A stretch of 64,000 nt of DNA, taken from an uncultured Oscillospiraceae bacterium (GTDB lineage Bacteria > Bacillota > Clostridia > Oscillospirales > Oscillospiraceae). Shown here piece after piece: positions 1 through 8,923 of this stretch (position 1 is its first letter; each line of letters begins with the position of its first letter). The notes beneath the pieces were generated by a model. The model ran no database searches, was not told the origin of the DNA, and worked only from the letters and a program-made list of their open reading frames with translations. Location: positions 45,382 through 109,381 of the forward strand of contig CAJTLI010000003.1 in the NCBI GenBank assembly GCA_910577525.1, given 5' to 3'. Both the position numbers and the translations under genes were made by a program.

Positions 1-1088
1 TCCTGACAGCAGAAGCAGCGGATGCACTTTTTGCGTTCGATATGGGGCTTCCGGCCCTTCATTGTGATGGCCTTGACTGGACATACCTTCCCGCATAGGC
101 CGCACCCCACGCATTTGCCAGGCTCTACCCGAGGGCGCTGAGCCAGCAGTTTTTCTATCACCGCCCCCTTTATTTTGCGGTACAGGCTGGTCCCGTCGCC
201 CCGAAACAGATGGCTGTTGCCGGTGATTATCAGCTGGAAGTCCGGGATGGCAAAGGCGGCGGGATCACCCGATATTGTCAACTCCTCTGCTGACGCCGGG
301 ATCAGCCCCCGCTCCAACGCCGCCTCCAGGGTGGGCACCTCCTCCCGCCTCAGCCCGATCAGCCCGGCGCATACCAGATCCACCTTGTGGGGGCTCTCCC
401 CCGCCAGCAGCGCCCCCATATGCCGGGGCGTGCCGCCGCTGGGGCCGTTGCCCTCCATGCAGTCCACCGCGTCAACAATGGTGAGCCGCGGCTTGAAGAA
501 CTGGTCCAGATCCACAATCATCCGGGCAAAATCCCTGGGGTCCGGGTAGCGGAAGTGGTACTCCGGTTTCATCGTGCCCGGGATGGCACCAAACATGTTT
601 TTCGCTCCGCAGGTCATGGCCATCATCCCGTGGGTTTTCAGCTTGCACAGGTCGATGATGGCGTCCGCCTCGTCCAGCCAGGCGGTATAGCGAAACTCCC
701 GGCACACCTTCCCCTCCGGGAATTTGGCCGTGCGCTCCTCAAAGTTTTGGTTCAGCCGCCCTCCGGCCTGCTCCACGGCTTTCATGCCGGTAACGGCATA
801 GATCCGGCCCACATAGGCGGCGTTGAACAGCCCGCCGGGGCTGTCCCCCACCACCACCTCCGCTCCCCGTGACCGCAGCATACGCACCAGGGGGCACAGC
901 AGGCCAGGATGGGTGGTAGCCGCCTTCTCCGGCTTGGCGGAGGTCACCAGGTTCACCTTGACGGCGATTTTCATTCCGGGATTCACCCAGTCCAGCCCCC
1001 CCAAGGGGGCCAGAACCCGCTCCAGCGCGGCTTGCACCTCCCCCTCTTCATAGCTTGGGCAGGGCGCAATGATAACGTCGGGTTTCAT
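1..1088 (-). CDS. DUF362 family iron-sulfur protein (partial, C-terminus beyond window)
   Basis: The reading frame is open from an ATG at 1088 to the window edge (362 codons seen). The N-terminal part is a DUF362 domain; the stretch DLCKLKTHGMMAMTCGAKNMFG is interrupted here only by my quoting limit and is typical of that family. Near the edge there is a ferredoxin-type motif, CVGCGLCGKVCP, followed by a second Cys cluster CIRCFCC, so at least one and probably two 4Fe-4S clusters are bound. DUF362-ferredoxin proteins are cytoplasmic and their reaction is unknown; they have been proposed to act in redox maturation. A GAGGTG Shine-Dalgarno sits 8 bases before the start. It is separated from ispH upstream by a terminator-like hairpin. 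Confidence 0.85.
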   Translation of the reverse strand, partial: MKPDVIIAPCPSYEEGEVQAALERVLAPLGGLDWVNPGMKIAVKVNLVTSAKPEKAATTHPGLLCPLVRMLRSRGAEVVVGDSPGGLFNAAYVGRIYAVTGMKAVEQAGGRLNQNFEERTAKFPEGKVCREFRYTAWLDEADAIIDLCKLKTHGMMAMTCGAKNMFGAIPGTMKPEYHFRYPDPRDFARMIVDLDQFFKPRLTIVDAVDCMEGNGPSGGTPRHMGALLAGESPHKVDLVCAGLIGLRREEVPTLEAALERGLIPASAEELTISGDPAAFAIPDFQLIITGNSHLFRGDGTSLYRKIKGAVIEKLLAQRPRVEPGKCVGCGLCGKVCPVKAITMKGRKPHIERKKCIRCFCCQ

Positions 1089-1107
1089 GGTTTTTCACCT
1101 CTAATTC

Positions 1108-1136
1108 AAAAGGCTGCCGCAGCCGCGGCAGCCTTT
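1108..1136 (-). terminator. Rho-independent terminator after ispH
   Basis: The hairpin has arms AAAGGCTGCCGC and GCGGCAGCCTTT around an AGCC loop, with T-rich sequence after it on the minus strand. It lies between the ispH stop (1156) and the DUF362 start (1088). Confidence 0.75.
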
Positions 1137-1155
1137 TGTCAATCAATTTAGGCGC

Positions 1156-3102
1156 TTACTCCTCTACGGGAGCCTCGTCTTCTTCCTCAGGAGCGGTCTC
1201 AGCCAGCGCGCGGATGGACAGAGACACCTTCTTGTGCTCCTCGTCGATGGCGGTGATCTTGGCGTCCACAGTCTCGCCTTCGCTTACCACGTCCTCGGGC
1301 TTCTCCACCCGGTGGCCGGCCAACTGGGAGATATGGATCAGACCATCCACGCCGGGGACGATCTCGGCGAAAGCGCCGAAGGTCATCAGCTTGACGATGC
1401 GCACACTGGCCACATCGCCCACGGCATACTTTCCGGTGAACACGGCCCAAGGCTCCTGGCTGTGGTCCTTCACGCCCAGAGAGATCTTCTTCTTCTCCGG
1501 GTCAAAGGAGATGACATACACCTCAATAGGATCGCCCACAGACACCACCTCGGCGGGGGTCTTGATGCGGGACCAGGACAGCTCGGAGATGTGGACCATG
1601 CCGTCCACTCCGCCGATGTCCACAAAAGCGCCGTAAGAGGTGAGGCTCTTGACGGTGCCGCTGTAGCGCTTGCCCACCTCAATGTTGTCCCAGATGGCGG
1701 CAGCGGCGGCGGCGCGGGCCTCGGCGGCCACAGCGCGGATGGAGCCCACCACGCGGCGGCGGGCGCGGTTTACCTCGGTAATGCGCAGCTGAACGCGGGT
1801 TTTGACCATCTCGGACAGGTCGGCGCCGCGGGGCTTGCCGGACTGAGAGGCGGGGATAAACACGCGGACGCCCTTTACATTGGCAACCAGGCCGCCCTTG
1901 TTTTCCTCGGTGATAATACCCTCCAGAACATCCTTGTTCTCCACGGCGTTCTCAACGATTTCCCAGTTTTTGTTGGCGTCCAGACGCTTCTTGGACAGCA
2001 CAACCACGCAGTCCCGGTCGCTGACCAGCCGCACCTCGGCCTCAATTTCCTCGCCCACCTTGGCGATGTCCTCGGGCTTCACATCGGGGTCGTCGCTCAG
2101 CTCATTCAGGGGAATGCTGCCGGGATACTTGACGCCCAGCTCAACCTGTACTTCTGTCGGCGTGATTGCCACGACAGTCCCAGTGACCCGATCCCCCGTA
2201 TTTAAAATTTTGAACGACTCCTCCAGCATCTCCGCGAAGGACTGTTCAATCTCCATAATTTCGTCGCTCATTTTGTTGCTGACCTCCTTTATTATCCACT
2301 CCGGCGTCGAGGCGCCGGCAGTGATCCCAAGCGTACCGATTCCTCTGAACTGTTCCCGGTCGAGATCGCTCCCACGCTCCACCTGCGCCACCACAGGGCA
2401 GCGGCTGGCGCACAGCTGAGCAAGCTTTCTGGTGTTGGAGCTCTTCTGATCGCCGATGACGATCATCGCTCCGCACGCACCGGCTAATTCCAGGGCTTCA
2501 GATTGGCGCTTGGACGTAGCATTACATATTGTATCAAAAAATTCCGCGTTTGTACACACTTTTTTTGTGTTTTCCACGATTTTTTCCCAGTTGGTCTGAA
2601 TTGCCGTCGTTTGTGATACAAAAGTCAGGGGCTTACCCCTTATTTCCGGCATTTTTTGCAGGATTTGTTCGAACTCATCCCAGCCGGAAACCACGATTCC
2701 CCGCCGGGTGCATCCTAAGATTCCCAAAATCTCCGGGTGCTCCGCCTCCCCCACAATAATCGGAACCCGGCCTCGGGACTCCGCTTCCCGGACAATCCCA
2801 TGGATGCGGGTGACATTGGGACAGGTGGCGTCCAATATGCGGCAGCCCCTGGCTTTCAGCGCTTGATACGTCCCATCCGGCTCGCCGTGGGCACGGATGA
2901 GCACCGTTGAGCCCTCAGGCGCTTCTTCGGGGGCGAATACGGTTACGGCGCCCAAGTCCTCCAGACGCCGGATCACGTGGTCGTTGTGGGTGATGTGTCC
3001 CAGGAGAAACACCGGTCCTGAAACGGCGGCCCGCTCCGCCATCTCAACCGCCCGGCGCACACCGTAGCAAAACCCGGCGCTTTGGGCCAGCTTGACCGTC
3101 AT
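1156..3102 (-). CDS. ispH: 4-hydroxy-3-methylbut-2-enyl diphosphate reductase fused to S1 RNA-binding repeats
   Basis: Residues 1 to about 280 are IspH (LytB), the last enzyme of the methylerythritol phosphate pathway, which reduces HMBPP to IPP and DMAPP with a 4Fe-4S cluster. The three cluster cysteines are visible in GFCYGV (C12), DATCPN and FDTICNAT, together with the substrate-binding AHGEP motif. Residues about 300-630 hold four S1 (OB-fold) repeats; the third and fourth are the best conserved (SYGAFVDIGGVDGMVHISEL and a matching copy), the first is degenerate. The tail is acidic. Plain IspH is about 310 residues, so 648 residues confirm the fusion, which is characteristic of Clostridia. 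The start overlaps the plsC stop by 4 bases, implying cotranslation with cmk and plsC. Confidence 0.95.
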   Translation of the reverse strand: MTVKLAQSAGFCYGVRRAVEMAERAAVSGPVFLLGHITHNDHVIRRLEDLGAVTVFAPEEAPEGSTVLIRAHGEPDGTYQALKARGCRILDATCPNVTRIHGIVREAESRGRVPIIVGEAEHPEILGILGCTRRGIVVSGWDEFEQILQKMPEIRGKPLTFVSQTTAIQTNWEKIVENTKKVCTNAEFFDTICNATSKRQSEALELAGACGAMIVIGDQKSSNTRKLAQLCASRCPVVAQVERGSDLDREQFRGIGTLGITAGASTPEWIIKEVSNKMSDEIMEIEQSFAEMLEESFKILNTGDRVTGTVVAITPTEVQVELGVKYPGSIPLNELSDDPDVKPEDIAKVGEEIEAEVRLVSDRDCVVVLSKKRLDANKNWEIVENAVENKDVLEGIITEENKGGLVANVKGVRVFIPASQSGKPRGADLSEMVKTRVQLRITEVNRARRRVVGSIRAVAAEARAAAAAAIWDNIEVGKRYSGTVKSLTSYGAFVDIGGVDGMVHISELSWSRIKTPAEVVSVGDPIEVYVISFDPEKKKISLGVKDHSQEPWAVFTGKYAVGDVASVRIVKLMTFGAFAEIVPGVDGLIHISQLAGHRVEKPEDVVSEGETVDAKITAIDEEHKKVSLSIRALAETAPEEEDEAPVEE

Positions 3103-3698
3103 CCCGCCTGCTCCTCCAGCGTCCGCACACGGTTGAGCAGATCATCCGCGATGCGCTGATAGTCGCCGGCGGAAGGCTTGCGGCCCTCAAATTCCGGGTG
3201 ATAGGGCTGTCCAAATACCACCGCGGTCTTCCGAAAGCGCCGCTTATTGGGAGAGATGTAAACCGGAACCAGCGGCGTCCCGGTCCGAGTGGCCAGCAGA
3301 GCCGCGCCGGTATGGGCCTCTGAGATCTCGCCCTCTTTCACTCGGGTGCCCTCGGGAAACATGAGCAGCCTCTCTCCCGCCCGCAGCACCCGAATGGCCT
3401 CCTTTACGGCGGCCATATCGGACTTCCCGCGGTTGACGCCGAAGATGCCCGCCTTTTTCAGCAGGAACCCCACCACCGGCCACCTCATGATTTCGGCTTT
3501 TGCCATCACGTGGGTCTGACGCTTGCTGCCCATCGCGCACACCACATAGAGCGGATCGCCCAGAGAGGTGTGGTTCCCGCAGATCAGCGACGCCCCCTCC
3601 GGAATGTTTTCCGCCCCCACCGCCTTCCAGGGGTGGAACAGCCTCATATAGATCCAGATAATGGGGTAGAGCACACAATACATTTTATTTCTCTTCAC
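3099..3698 (-). CDS. plsC: 1-acyl-sn-glycerol-3-phosphate acyltransferase
   Basis: This is a 199-residue PlsC-type acyltransferase that acylates lysophosphatidic acid at the sn-2 position at the membrane to give phosphatidic acid. The catalytic NHTSLGD (residues 42-48, H-x4-D) and the phosphate-binding FPEGTR (114-119) motifs are both present. An N-terminal hydrophobic segment (about 7-20) would anchor it. The gene overlaps cmk upstream and ispH downstream by 4 bases each, forming the cmk-plsC-ispH unit common in Clostridia. Confidence 0.93.
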   Translation of the reverse strand: MKRNKMYCVLYPIIWIYMRLFHPWKAVGAENIPEGASLICGNHTSLGDPLYVVCAMGSKRQTHVMAKAEIMRWPVVGFLLKKAGIFGVNRGKSDMAAVKEAIRVLRAGERLLMFPEGTRVKEGEISEAHTGAALLATRTGTPLVPVYISPNKRRFRKTAVVFGQPYHPEFEGRKPSAGDYQRIADDLLNRVRTLEEQAG

Positions 3699-4387
3699 GC
3701 CTGTTCCTCCCCGGCCCCCAGCTTTTCCCGGACAATATCCCGCAGCAGCTGGAAACTTCCCTTCAGGTCCAGCGCGGTGGTGTCGGCCAGCACGGCGTCG
3801 TCAGCCTGCCGCAAGGGCGCGGTCTCCCGCTCCATATCCCGGCGGTCCCGCTCCATCACCTCTTGGAGGATTCGGTCAAAATCAGCCTGCTGGCCACGCT
3901 CCAGGAGCTCCCGATACCGGCGCTCCGCCCGGGCCTCCGGCGCTGCGGTGAGGAAAATCTTCAGATCGGCCTGAGGCAGCACCACCGTGCCGATATCCCG
4001 GCCATCCATAATGACATTGTGCTCCCGGGCGGCCCGGCGCTGCATTTCCAAAAGAAACTCCCGCACTGCCGGGATGGAGGCGGCCTTGGAGGCATAGGCG
4101 GAGATTTCATTTTCCCGAATGGCTTCGGTCACATCCTCTCCGTCCAAAAACATGTGCTGAAGCCCATCCTCCCCGTACCCCATGGTGATGGTCAGCCGGG
4201 GCAGCATTGCCGCTACGGCTGCGGCGTCCGACGGGTCAATCCCATTTCTGCGGGCGGACAGCCCCACAGTGCGGTAGATTGCCCCAGTGTCCACATAGAG
4301 GAATCCCAATTTTTGAGCCAGTTCCTTGGCAAGGGTGGATTTTCCCGCCCCAGAGGGACCGTCAATGGCAATGCTGCGGTATTTCAT
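3695..4387 (-). CDS. cmk: Cytidylate kinase
   Basis: Cmk phosphorylates CMP and dCMP to the diphosphates. The P-loop GPSGAGKST is at residues 10-18, and the family signatures DTGAIYR and DGRDIGTVV follow; the latter lies in the CMP-binding domain. At 230 residues it has the usual length. It is the first gene of the cmk-plsC-ispH unit and starts 18 bases after the flavoprotein gene stop. Confidence 0.95.
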   Translation of the reverse strand: MKYRSIAIDGPSGAGKSTLAKELAQKLGFLYVDTGAIYRTVGLSARRNGIDPSDAAAVAAMLPRLTITMGYGEDGLQHMFLDGEDVTEAIRENEISAYASKAASIPAVREFLLEMQRRAAREHNVIMDGRDIGTVVLPQADLKIFLTAAPEARAERRYRELLERGQQADFDRILQEVMERDRRDMERETAPLRQADDAVLADTTALDLKGSFQLLRDIVREKLGAGEEQA

Positions 4388-4405
4388 GAAAATGACCTTC
4401 CTTCC

Positions 4406-5644
4406 TCATCGATTCGCCGCGGCCAGTCCGGCGGCACAGCCGGTGGACCACGCGATTTGAAGATTAAAACCGCCGGTATAGCCGTCCACATCCAGCAACT
4501 CCCCGGCGATGAACAGTCCTGCTGCCTTTTTGGACTCCATCGTTTTGGGGTCCACCTCGTCCACCGCAACGCCGCCGGACGTGACCACCGCCTCCTCCAC
4601 CGGACGGGGCCCCGAAATCGGGACGGTAAAGCCTTTCAGCGCCCCGAGCAGAGACTGGCGCTGCTCCTTGCGGATGTCGTGGACCTTGGCCTCCAACGGT
4701 ATGCCAGCCAGTTCCGCTATCACCGGCACGGCAGACCGGGGCAGCAGTCCTCCCAGCACGTTGGCGCAATCCTGATTGGGGTGCGCCCCAAAATCCCGCA
4801 GCAAGCGGGCGTCAAGCTTTTGGTCATCCAGCGCCGGCTTCCAATCTATGCAGACGGTATAGCTGGAACGGCGGAAATCCATATGGGCAGAGGCGGACAG
4901 CACCAGCGGCCCGGACAGCCCAAAATGTGTAAACAGCAGTTCCCCCTGTTCTTTGAAGACAGCTTTGCCCCTGCTGTCCCGCACGGTCATCTCCACATTG
5001 CGCAGGGACAGCCCTTGAAGTCTGGCACAACGGGGGTCTTCAGACTCCAGCGGCACCAAAGAACCCCGTATGGGCACAATGGTGTGCCCCGCCAGTCCGG
5101 CCAGGCGGTAGCCGTCCCCAGTGGAACCGGTACGGGGATAGGAGGCGCCTCCGGTAGCAAGTATTAATGCTTTACATTCGTTTATTTCCCCGCTATTCTC
5201 TGCCACAATCCCGCTCAGCCGCCCGTTCTGAACGGCTAGGTTAACGAGCCGGTCCTGCCTGATCTCCACCCTCTGGCGGCGCAGCTCGAAAAACAGCGCG
5301 TCCACAATGTCGGCGGCCTTGTCGGAGCAGGGAAACACCCGGTTTCCCCGTTCCGTTTTCAGTTTGACCCCCAGCTCTTCAAAAAACGCTATGGTATCCG
5401 CCGGGCCAAAGCGATTAAAAGCGCTGTAAAGGAATTTGCCATTACGGGGAATCGAAGCCATCAGCTCCTGGGGGCCGCAGTTGTTTGTGACGTTGCACCG
5501 GCTTTTTCCCGTAATATACAGCTTTCGGCCCACCTTCTCATTGGGTTCCAGCAGCAGTACATCCGCTCCAGTCCGGGCGGCTGTAATCGCGGCCATCATG
5601 CCCGCCGCGCCGCCCCCGGCCACAACTACCCTATTTGTCTTCAT
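4406..5644 (-). CDS. HI0933/BaiN-family NAD(P)/FAD-dependent oxidoreductase
   Basis: A 412-residue flavoprotein with a Rossmann GGGAAG at residues 10-15 and the HI0933-family signature GRKLYITGKSRCNVTN near 39-54. The C-terminal segment TSGGVAVDEVDPKTMESK and the final FAD-contact region GYNLQIAWSTG-like sequence are also of this family. Related proteins are annotated as aminoacetone oxidase or, for BaiN, a bile-acid reductase; the substrate cannot be told from sequence. The stop lies just before cmk, and the start overlaps the stop of the RpiR regulator by 14 bases, so it is probably cotranscribed with that regulator. Confidence 0.88.
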   Translation of the reverse strand: MKTNRVVVAGGGAAGMMAAITAARTGADVLLLEPNEKVGRKLYITGKSRCNVTNNCGPQELMASIPRNGKFLYSAFNRFGPADTIAFFEELGVKLKTERGNRVFPCSDKAADIVDALFFELRRQRVEIRQDRLVNLAVQNGRLSGIVAENSGEINECKALILATGGASYPRTGSTGDGYRLAGLAGHTIVPIRGSLVPLESEDPRCARLQGLSLRNVEMTVRDSRGKAVFKEQGELLFTHFGLSGPLVLSASAHMDFRRSSYTVCIDWKPALDDQKLDARLLRDFGAHPNQDCANVLGGLLPRSAVPVIAELAGIPLEAKVHDIRKEQRQSLLGALKGFTVPISGPRPVEEAVVTSGGVAVDEVDPKTMESKKAAGLFIAGELLDVDGYTGGFNLQIAWSTGCAAGLAAANR

Positions 5645-6503
5645 ACTCTACCTTTTCATACACCTGATACTCGTCCCAGATTTGCTCCAGCCGCTCAAAA
5701 GTGGCTGTGACCTCGGCGGACCGCTTCCGCCCCACCGCCACAATCAGGGCGTTGATGATGGACAGCGGCGCCACCAGCGAGTCGGCAAAGGACACCATAT
5801 CGCTTTTCGCCAACAGGCTGTAATTTGCGGTGTCATACAGCGGAGACATCTCGCTGTCGGTGATGGCCACCACCGTAGCCCCCTGATCCCGGGCGAATTC
5901 CATGGCCCGGACAGACCGGGTGGAATACCGGGGAAAGCTGATGCCGATGACCACATCGCCCTCCCCTACCCGGAGCATCTGCTCGAACATCTCGCTGGCC
6001 AGACTGGTCTGCACCTGCGTCACCTTGTCAAAAATCAGCTTAAAATAAAAGGTGAGGAAATCGGACAGCGCCGCGGAAGAGCGCACGCCCAGGATATAGA
6101 TGCGCCGGGCCTCCACAATCGCGTTTACCGCCGCGTCAAAGTCCTGGCGGTTCAGCTCGCTCAGCGTCATGCGCAGCTTCTCAATGTCCGACTGCACCAC
6201 CTTGTCCAGCACGTCTTGAGATCCCAGCCGGTCATAGGATACCTCAATGCGCTGTACAGTGGTGAGCTTTCCCCGGATCATCTCCTGCATAGCCTTCTGC
6301 ATGGCGGGATAGCCGTCGTAGCCCAGCTCGGCGGCAAACCGAACCACGGTAGATTCGCTGATCTGCACCGCCCGGCCCAGCCTTGCCGCCGTCATAAAGG
6401 CGGCCTTGTCGTAATTATCCAGAATGTAGCGGCCTATCAGCTTCTGCCCCTTGGAAAACGTGTTCATTCTGCTTTGAATCGCGGTTAAAATATCTCGGCT
6501 CAT
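5631..6503 (-). CDS. MurR/RpiR family transcriptional regulator
   Basis: A 290-residue regulator with an N-terminal RpiR helix-turn-helix (about 1-75, recognition region SESTVVRFAAELGYDGYP) and a C-terminal SIS sugar-phosphate-binding domain (about 120-260, including GVRSSAALSDFL and IGISFPRYSTRSV). Such proteins sense phosphorylated sugars. No sugar-catabolic gene is next to it, so its regulon is unknown. A good promoter (6564-6592) precedes it, and it overlaps the flavoprotein gene downstream. Confidence 0.9.
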   Translation of the reverse strand: MSRDILTAIQSRMNTFSKGQKLIGRYILDNYDKAAFMTAARLGRAVQISESTVVRFAAELGYDGYPAMQKAMQEMIRGKLTTVQRIEVSYDRLGSQDVLDKVVQSDIEKLRMTLSELNRQDFDAAVNAIVEARRIYILGVRSSAALSDFLTFYFKLIFDKVTQVQTSLASEMFEQMLRVGEGDVVIGISFPRYSTRSVRAMEFARDQGATVVAITDSEMSPLYDTANYSLLAKSDMVSFADSLVAPLSIINALIVAVGRKRSAEVTATFERLEQIWDEYQVYEKVEYEDK

Positions 6504-6563
6504 GGCAAAATAACCCTACTCTCTTTCTATCCTCCTGCCGGCGGTTCACTGCCTAACAGTCGT

Positions 6564-6592
6564 ATCATACCGTTTTGCCGTGAAAAAAGCAA
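6564..6592 (-). promoter_or_regulatory. Sigma-A type promoter for the rpiR-like gene
   Basis: On the minus strand TTGCTT is followed after 17 bases by TATGAT, about 60 bases upstream of the RpiR start. Confidence 0.6.
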
Positions 6593-6614
6593 GGGGTTTT
6601 GAAAGTTTTCTTCC

Positions 6615-7307
6615 TCAATCCTGCAAAAAGGCAATTTCCTCCGGGGCAAGCGGACGCCATGTTCCCGGCCGAAGCCCACCCAGAAGCAGCTTCCCTTCCC
6701 GTACCCGCCGGAGACGGTCCACCTTTAGGCCGGCGGCAGCGCACATTCGGCGCACCTGCCGGTTTTTTCCCTGGTGGATAACAACCGTTAGGGTGTTTGG
6801 TCCGGTCCGCTCCACCCGGTCCGCAGTGAGTTCCTCACCGTCCGACCACACAGGGGCGGTCAAAACTGTCAGCGCGTGGTCCACGTCCCCCCGCACCCAC
6901 ACCTGATACTCCTTTTCCACCTCATGGGACGGATGGGTGAGCCGGTGGGTCATCGCCCCATCGTCGGTAAGCAGCAGCAGTCCTTCCGAATCCATGTCCA
7001 GCCTTCCGACCGGCCACACCCGGGCGGTGCAGCCAGAGACCAGTTGGGCCACCGTTTTTCGCCCCCGCTCATCGGAGAGCGTTGTGACATAGCCCCGAGG
7101 TTTATTCAGCATGATGTACGTGTGTCCCGGCGCGGCGAGGAGCGGCGCCCCGTCCACCTCCACCCGGTCCGAAGCGGGGTCTGCCTTGTCCCCCAGCCGG
7201 GCTTGGCGTCCATTGATTGTCACCCGTCCGGACAGGATATACGCCTCCGCCCGGCGGCGGGAACATACCCCCGCCGCCGACAGCAGCTTTTGCAGCCGTT
7301 CCTCCAC
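6615..7307 (-). CDS. rluB: Pseudouridine synthase, RluB/RsuA family
   Basis: The protein has an N-terminal S4 RNA-binding domain (residues 1-60) and the catalytic GRLDMDSEGLLLLT motif with the nucleophile D104. It converts uridine to pseudouridine, most likely in 23S rRNA (RluB type); RsuA cannot be fully excluded. I chose the GTG at 7307 because AGGAG lies 8 bases before it and the conserved family start (VEERLQKLLSAAG) begins there; the frame itself stays open further upstream into dacF. The length of 230 residues is typical. It follows dacF by 29 bases. Confidence 0.9.
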   Translation of the reverse strand: MEERLQKLLSAAGVCSRRRAEAYILSGRVTINGRQARLGDKADPASDRVEVDGAPLLAAPGHTYIMLNKPRGYVTTLSDERGRKTVAQLVSGCTARVWPVGRLDMDSEGLLLLTDDGAMTHRLTHPSHEVEKEYQVWVRGDVDHALTVLTAPVWSDGEELTADRVERTGPNTLTVVIHQGKNRQVRRMCAAAGLKVDRLRRVREGKLLLGGLRPGTWRPLAPEEIAFLQD

Positions 7308-7336
7308 TGCCGCAGCTCCTCTCGTAGTAAATGATA

Positions 7337-8440
7337 TTACACCGCGCCTTGAAACAGAGCCCTCAGACGCTCCCAAAACGCCAAGGGCTCCCGTACGTCC
7401 AGACCTGCCCGGCTTTGAGCCACCAAGGGGATACGGGCCACGGTCTCGCCGTCCTTTTTCCACAGCGCCTCGCCCAAGGTCTGCCCCGCTTCAAAGGGAG
7501 CCTGAACGGAATTTGCCAGTTCCACATCCATGACTAGCCTTTCCCCTTCTTTCAGCGGATACCCCACCTCCTCCGCTGTGACTGCCGCCACAGTGGGAAT
7601 GAGGCTTCCCTCCACCCGCACCGATCCCAGCACCTCGCCCCGGCGGCACAGGATCTGACGGGGGTAGGTCTGGAAGCCGTAGTCCAGCAGCCTGCTGTGG
7701 TCGTTCCAGTCGTTGCCGTCGTTGAGGGTGACGCAGATCAGCGTCTGTCCCTCCCGGGCGGCGGCGGACACCAGCGTCCGTCCCGCCTTTTCCGTAAACC
7801 CGGTTTTCATCCCCACGCAGCCCTTACAGCGCCAGAGAAGCTTATTGTGGTTGACAAAGGTACGGGTTCCGATGGTGACGGACCGGGTGGCGCAGATCTC
7901 CGCCACTGTCTCATTGCGCAGGCACGCCTGAGCCAGCAGGGCCATGTCGTAGGCGGTGGAGTAGTGCTGGTCGTCGTTGAGTCCGCTGGGATTGGCAAAG
8001 GAGCTGTCCTTCATGCCCAATTCCGCCGCGCGCCGGTTCATCAGCGCCACAAATTCCGCTTCGCTCCCCGCCGTGTGGCAGGCGACAGCCATGGCGGCGT
8101 CGTTGCCCGACTGAAGCAGCAGGCCATACAGCAGCCCACGCAGAGTGATCTCCTCTCCGGCCTTAAGGTAGATGGAAGAGCCCTCGCTGCCCAGCCATTC
8201 CCCCTTGACAGTCACCGCTTCATCCAAGTCCGCCCCCTGCTCCACCGCCACCAAAGCAGTCATCAGCTTGGTGATACTGGCAATCAGCCGGGGTTGATGG
8301 CTGTTCTGCTCATAGAGCACCCGGCCACTCTCTGCGTCCATCAGGACGGCGCAGGAGGCGTTGGTGCTCACAGCGCGGGCAGGCGGGCACAGCAGCAACA
8401 GCGCCGTCAAAGCGGCCAGAACGGCAGTCCGTTTTTTCAC
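7337..8440 (-). CDS. dacF: D-alanyl-D-alanine carboxypeptidase (PBP5/DacF type)
   Basis: This exported penicillin-binding protein removes the terminal D-Ala from peptidoglycan stem peptides. It has a signal peptide (1-23), the three serine-peptidase motifs SITK (55-58), SGN (111-113) and KTG (212-214), and a C-terminal PBP5 beta domain. DacF is the forespore version in Bacillus; the neighbouring gerW supports a sporulation role, but this is inference. The start codon is GTG at 8440, and its Shine-Dalgarno GGGAG lies inside a 9-bp hairpin (8449-8476). Confidence 0.9.
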   Translation of the reverse strand: MKKRTAVLAALTALLLLCPPARAVSTNASCAVLMDAESGRVLYEQNSHQPRLIASITKLMTALVAVEQGADLDEAVTVKGEWLGSEGSSIYLKAGEEITLRGLLYGLLLQSGNDAAMAVACHTAGSEAEFVALMNRRAAELGMKDSSFANPSGLNDDQHYSTAYDMALLAQACLRNETVAEICATRSVTIGTRTFVNHNKLLWRCKGCVGMKTGFTEKAGRTLVSAAAREGQTLICVTLNDGNDWNDHSRLLDYGFQTYPRQILCRRGEVLGSVRVEGSLIPTVAAVTAEEVGYPLKEGERLVMDVELANSVQAPFEAGQTLGEALWKKDGETVARIPLVAQSRAGLDVREPLAFWERLRALFQGAV

Positions 8441-8448
8441 AAAAGGTC

Positions 8449-8476
8449 ACTCCCATCCGAAAACTCAGATGGGAGT
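8449..8476 (-). promoter_or_regulatory. Hairpin sequestering the dacF ribosome binding site
   Basis: On the minus strand ACTCCCATC and GATGGGAGT form a perfect 9-bp stem with a 10-base loop. The 3' arm contains the GGGAG that serves as dacF Shine-Dalgarno. It could lower translation initiation; a weak terminator for the upstream gene is the alternative, since only CCTTTT follows. Confidence 0.5.
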
Positions 8477-8515
8477 AGTATGGCCGCTCAGGTCGGGACT
8501 TATCCAGACGCGGGG

Positions 8516-8923
8516 CTACAGGACCTCTTCCCCGTTCCCCTCAGCGCTCTTTTTATCGATATAGCCGGTGACTCGTTCAAACATCTCGGGCACCAGGTCC
8601 ACCACCCGGCTGACAGTATCCCCCGGAGGAGGCGCCACGGGCAGCAGGCGGACGGAGCCATCCTTGACAATCAGGAAGGCGATAGGCGTCACGTTGACCC
8701 CGGCCCCCGCGCCGCCGCCAAAATTCTTGGGCACGTTCTGGGTTTTGCCGAAGTCGGAGCCGCCGGTGGCAAAGCCGAAGGACAGCTTGGATACCGGGAT
8801 CAGCGTGACCCCGTCCTGGGTGACGATGGGCTGGCCCACCACTGTGTTGGCGTCCACCATCTCCCGGATCTTATTCATGGTAGTCTGAAGCACTTCGTTG
8901 ATGGGATGGTTGTTTTCACTCAT
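8516..8923 (-). CDS. gerW: GerW family sporulation protein (YtfJ)
   Basis: A 135-residue protein of the GerW/YtfJ family, needed in Bacillus for germinant response of spores. The family core is visible as VVGQPIVTQDGVTLIPVSKL, then a Gly-rich GGGAGAGVNVTPIAFLIV segment. It overlaps the DUF2953 gene by 8 bases, a pairing that is usual in Firmicutes and supports a spore role. Confidence 0.92.
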   Translation of the reverse strand: MSENNHPINEVLQTTMNKIREMVDANTVVGQPIVTQDGVTLIPVSKLSFGFATGGSDFGKTQNVPKNFGGGAGAGVNVTPIAFLIVKDGSVRLLPVAPPPGDTVSRVVDLVPEMFERVTGYIDKKSAEGNGEEVL

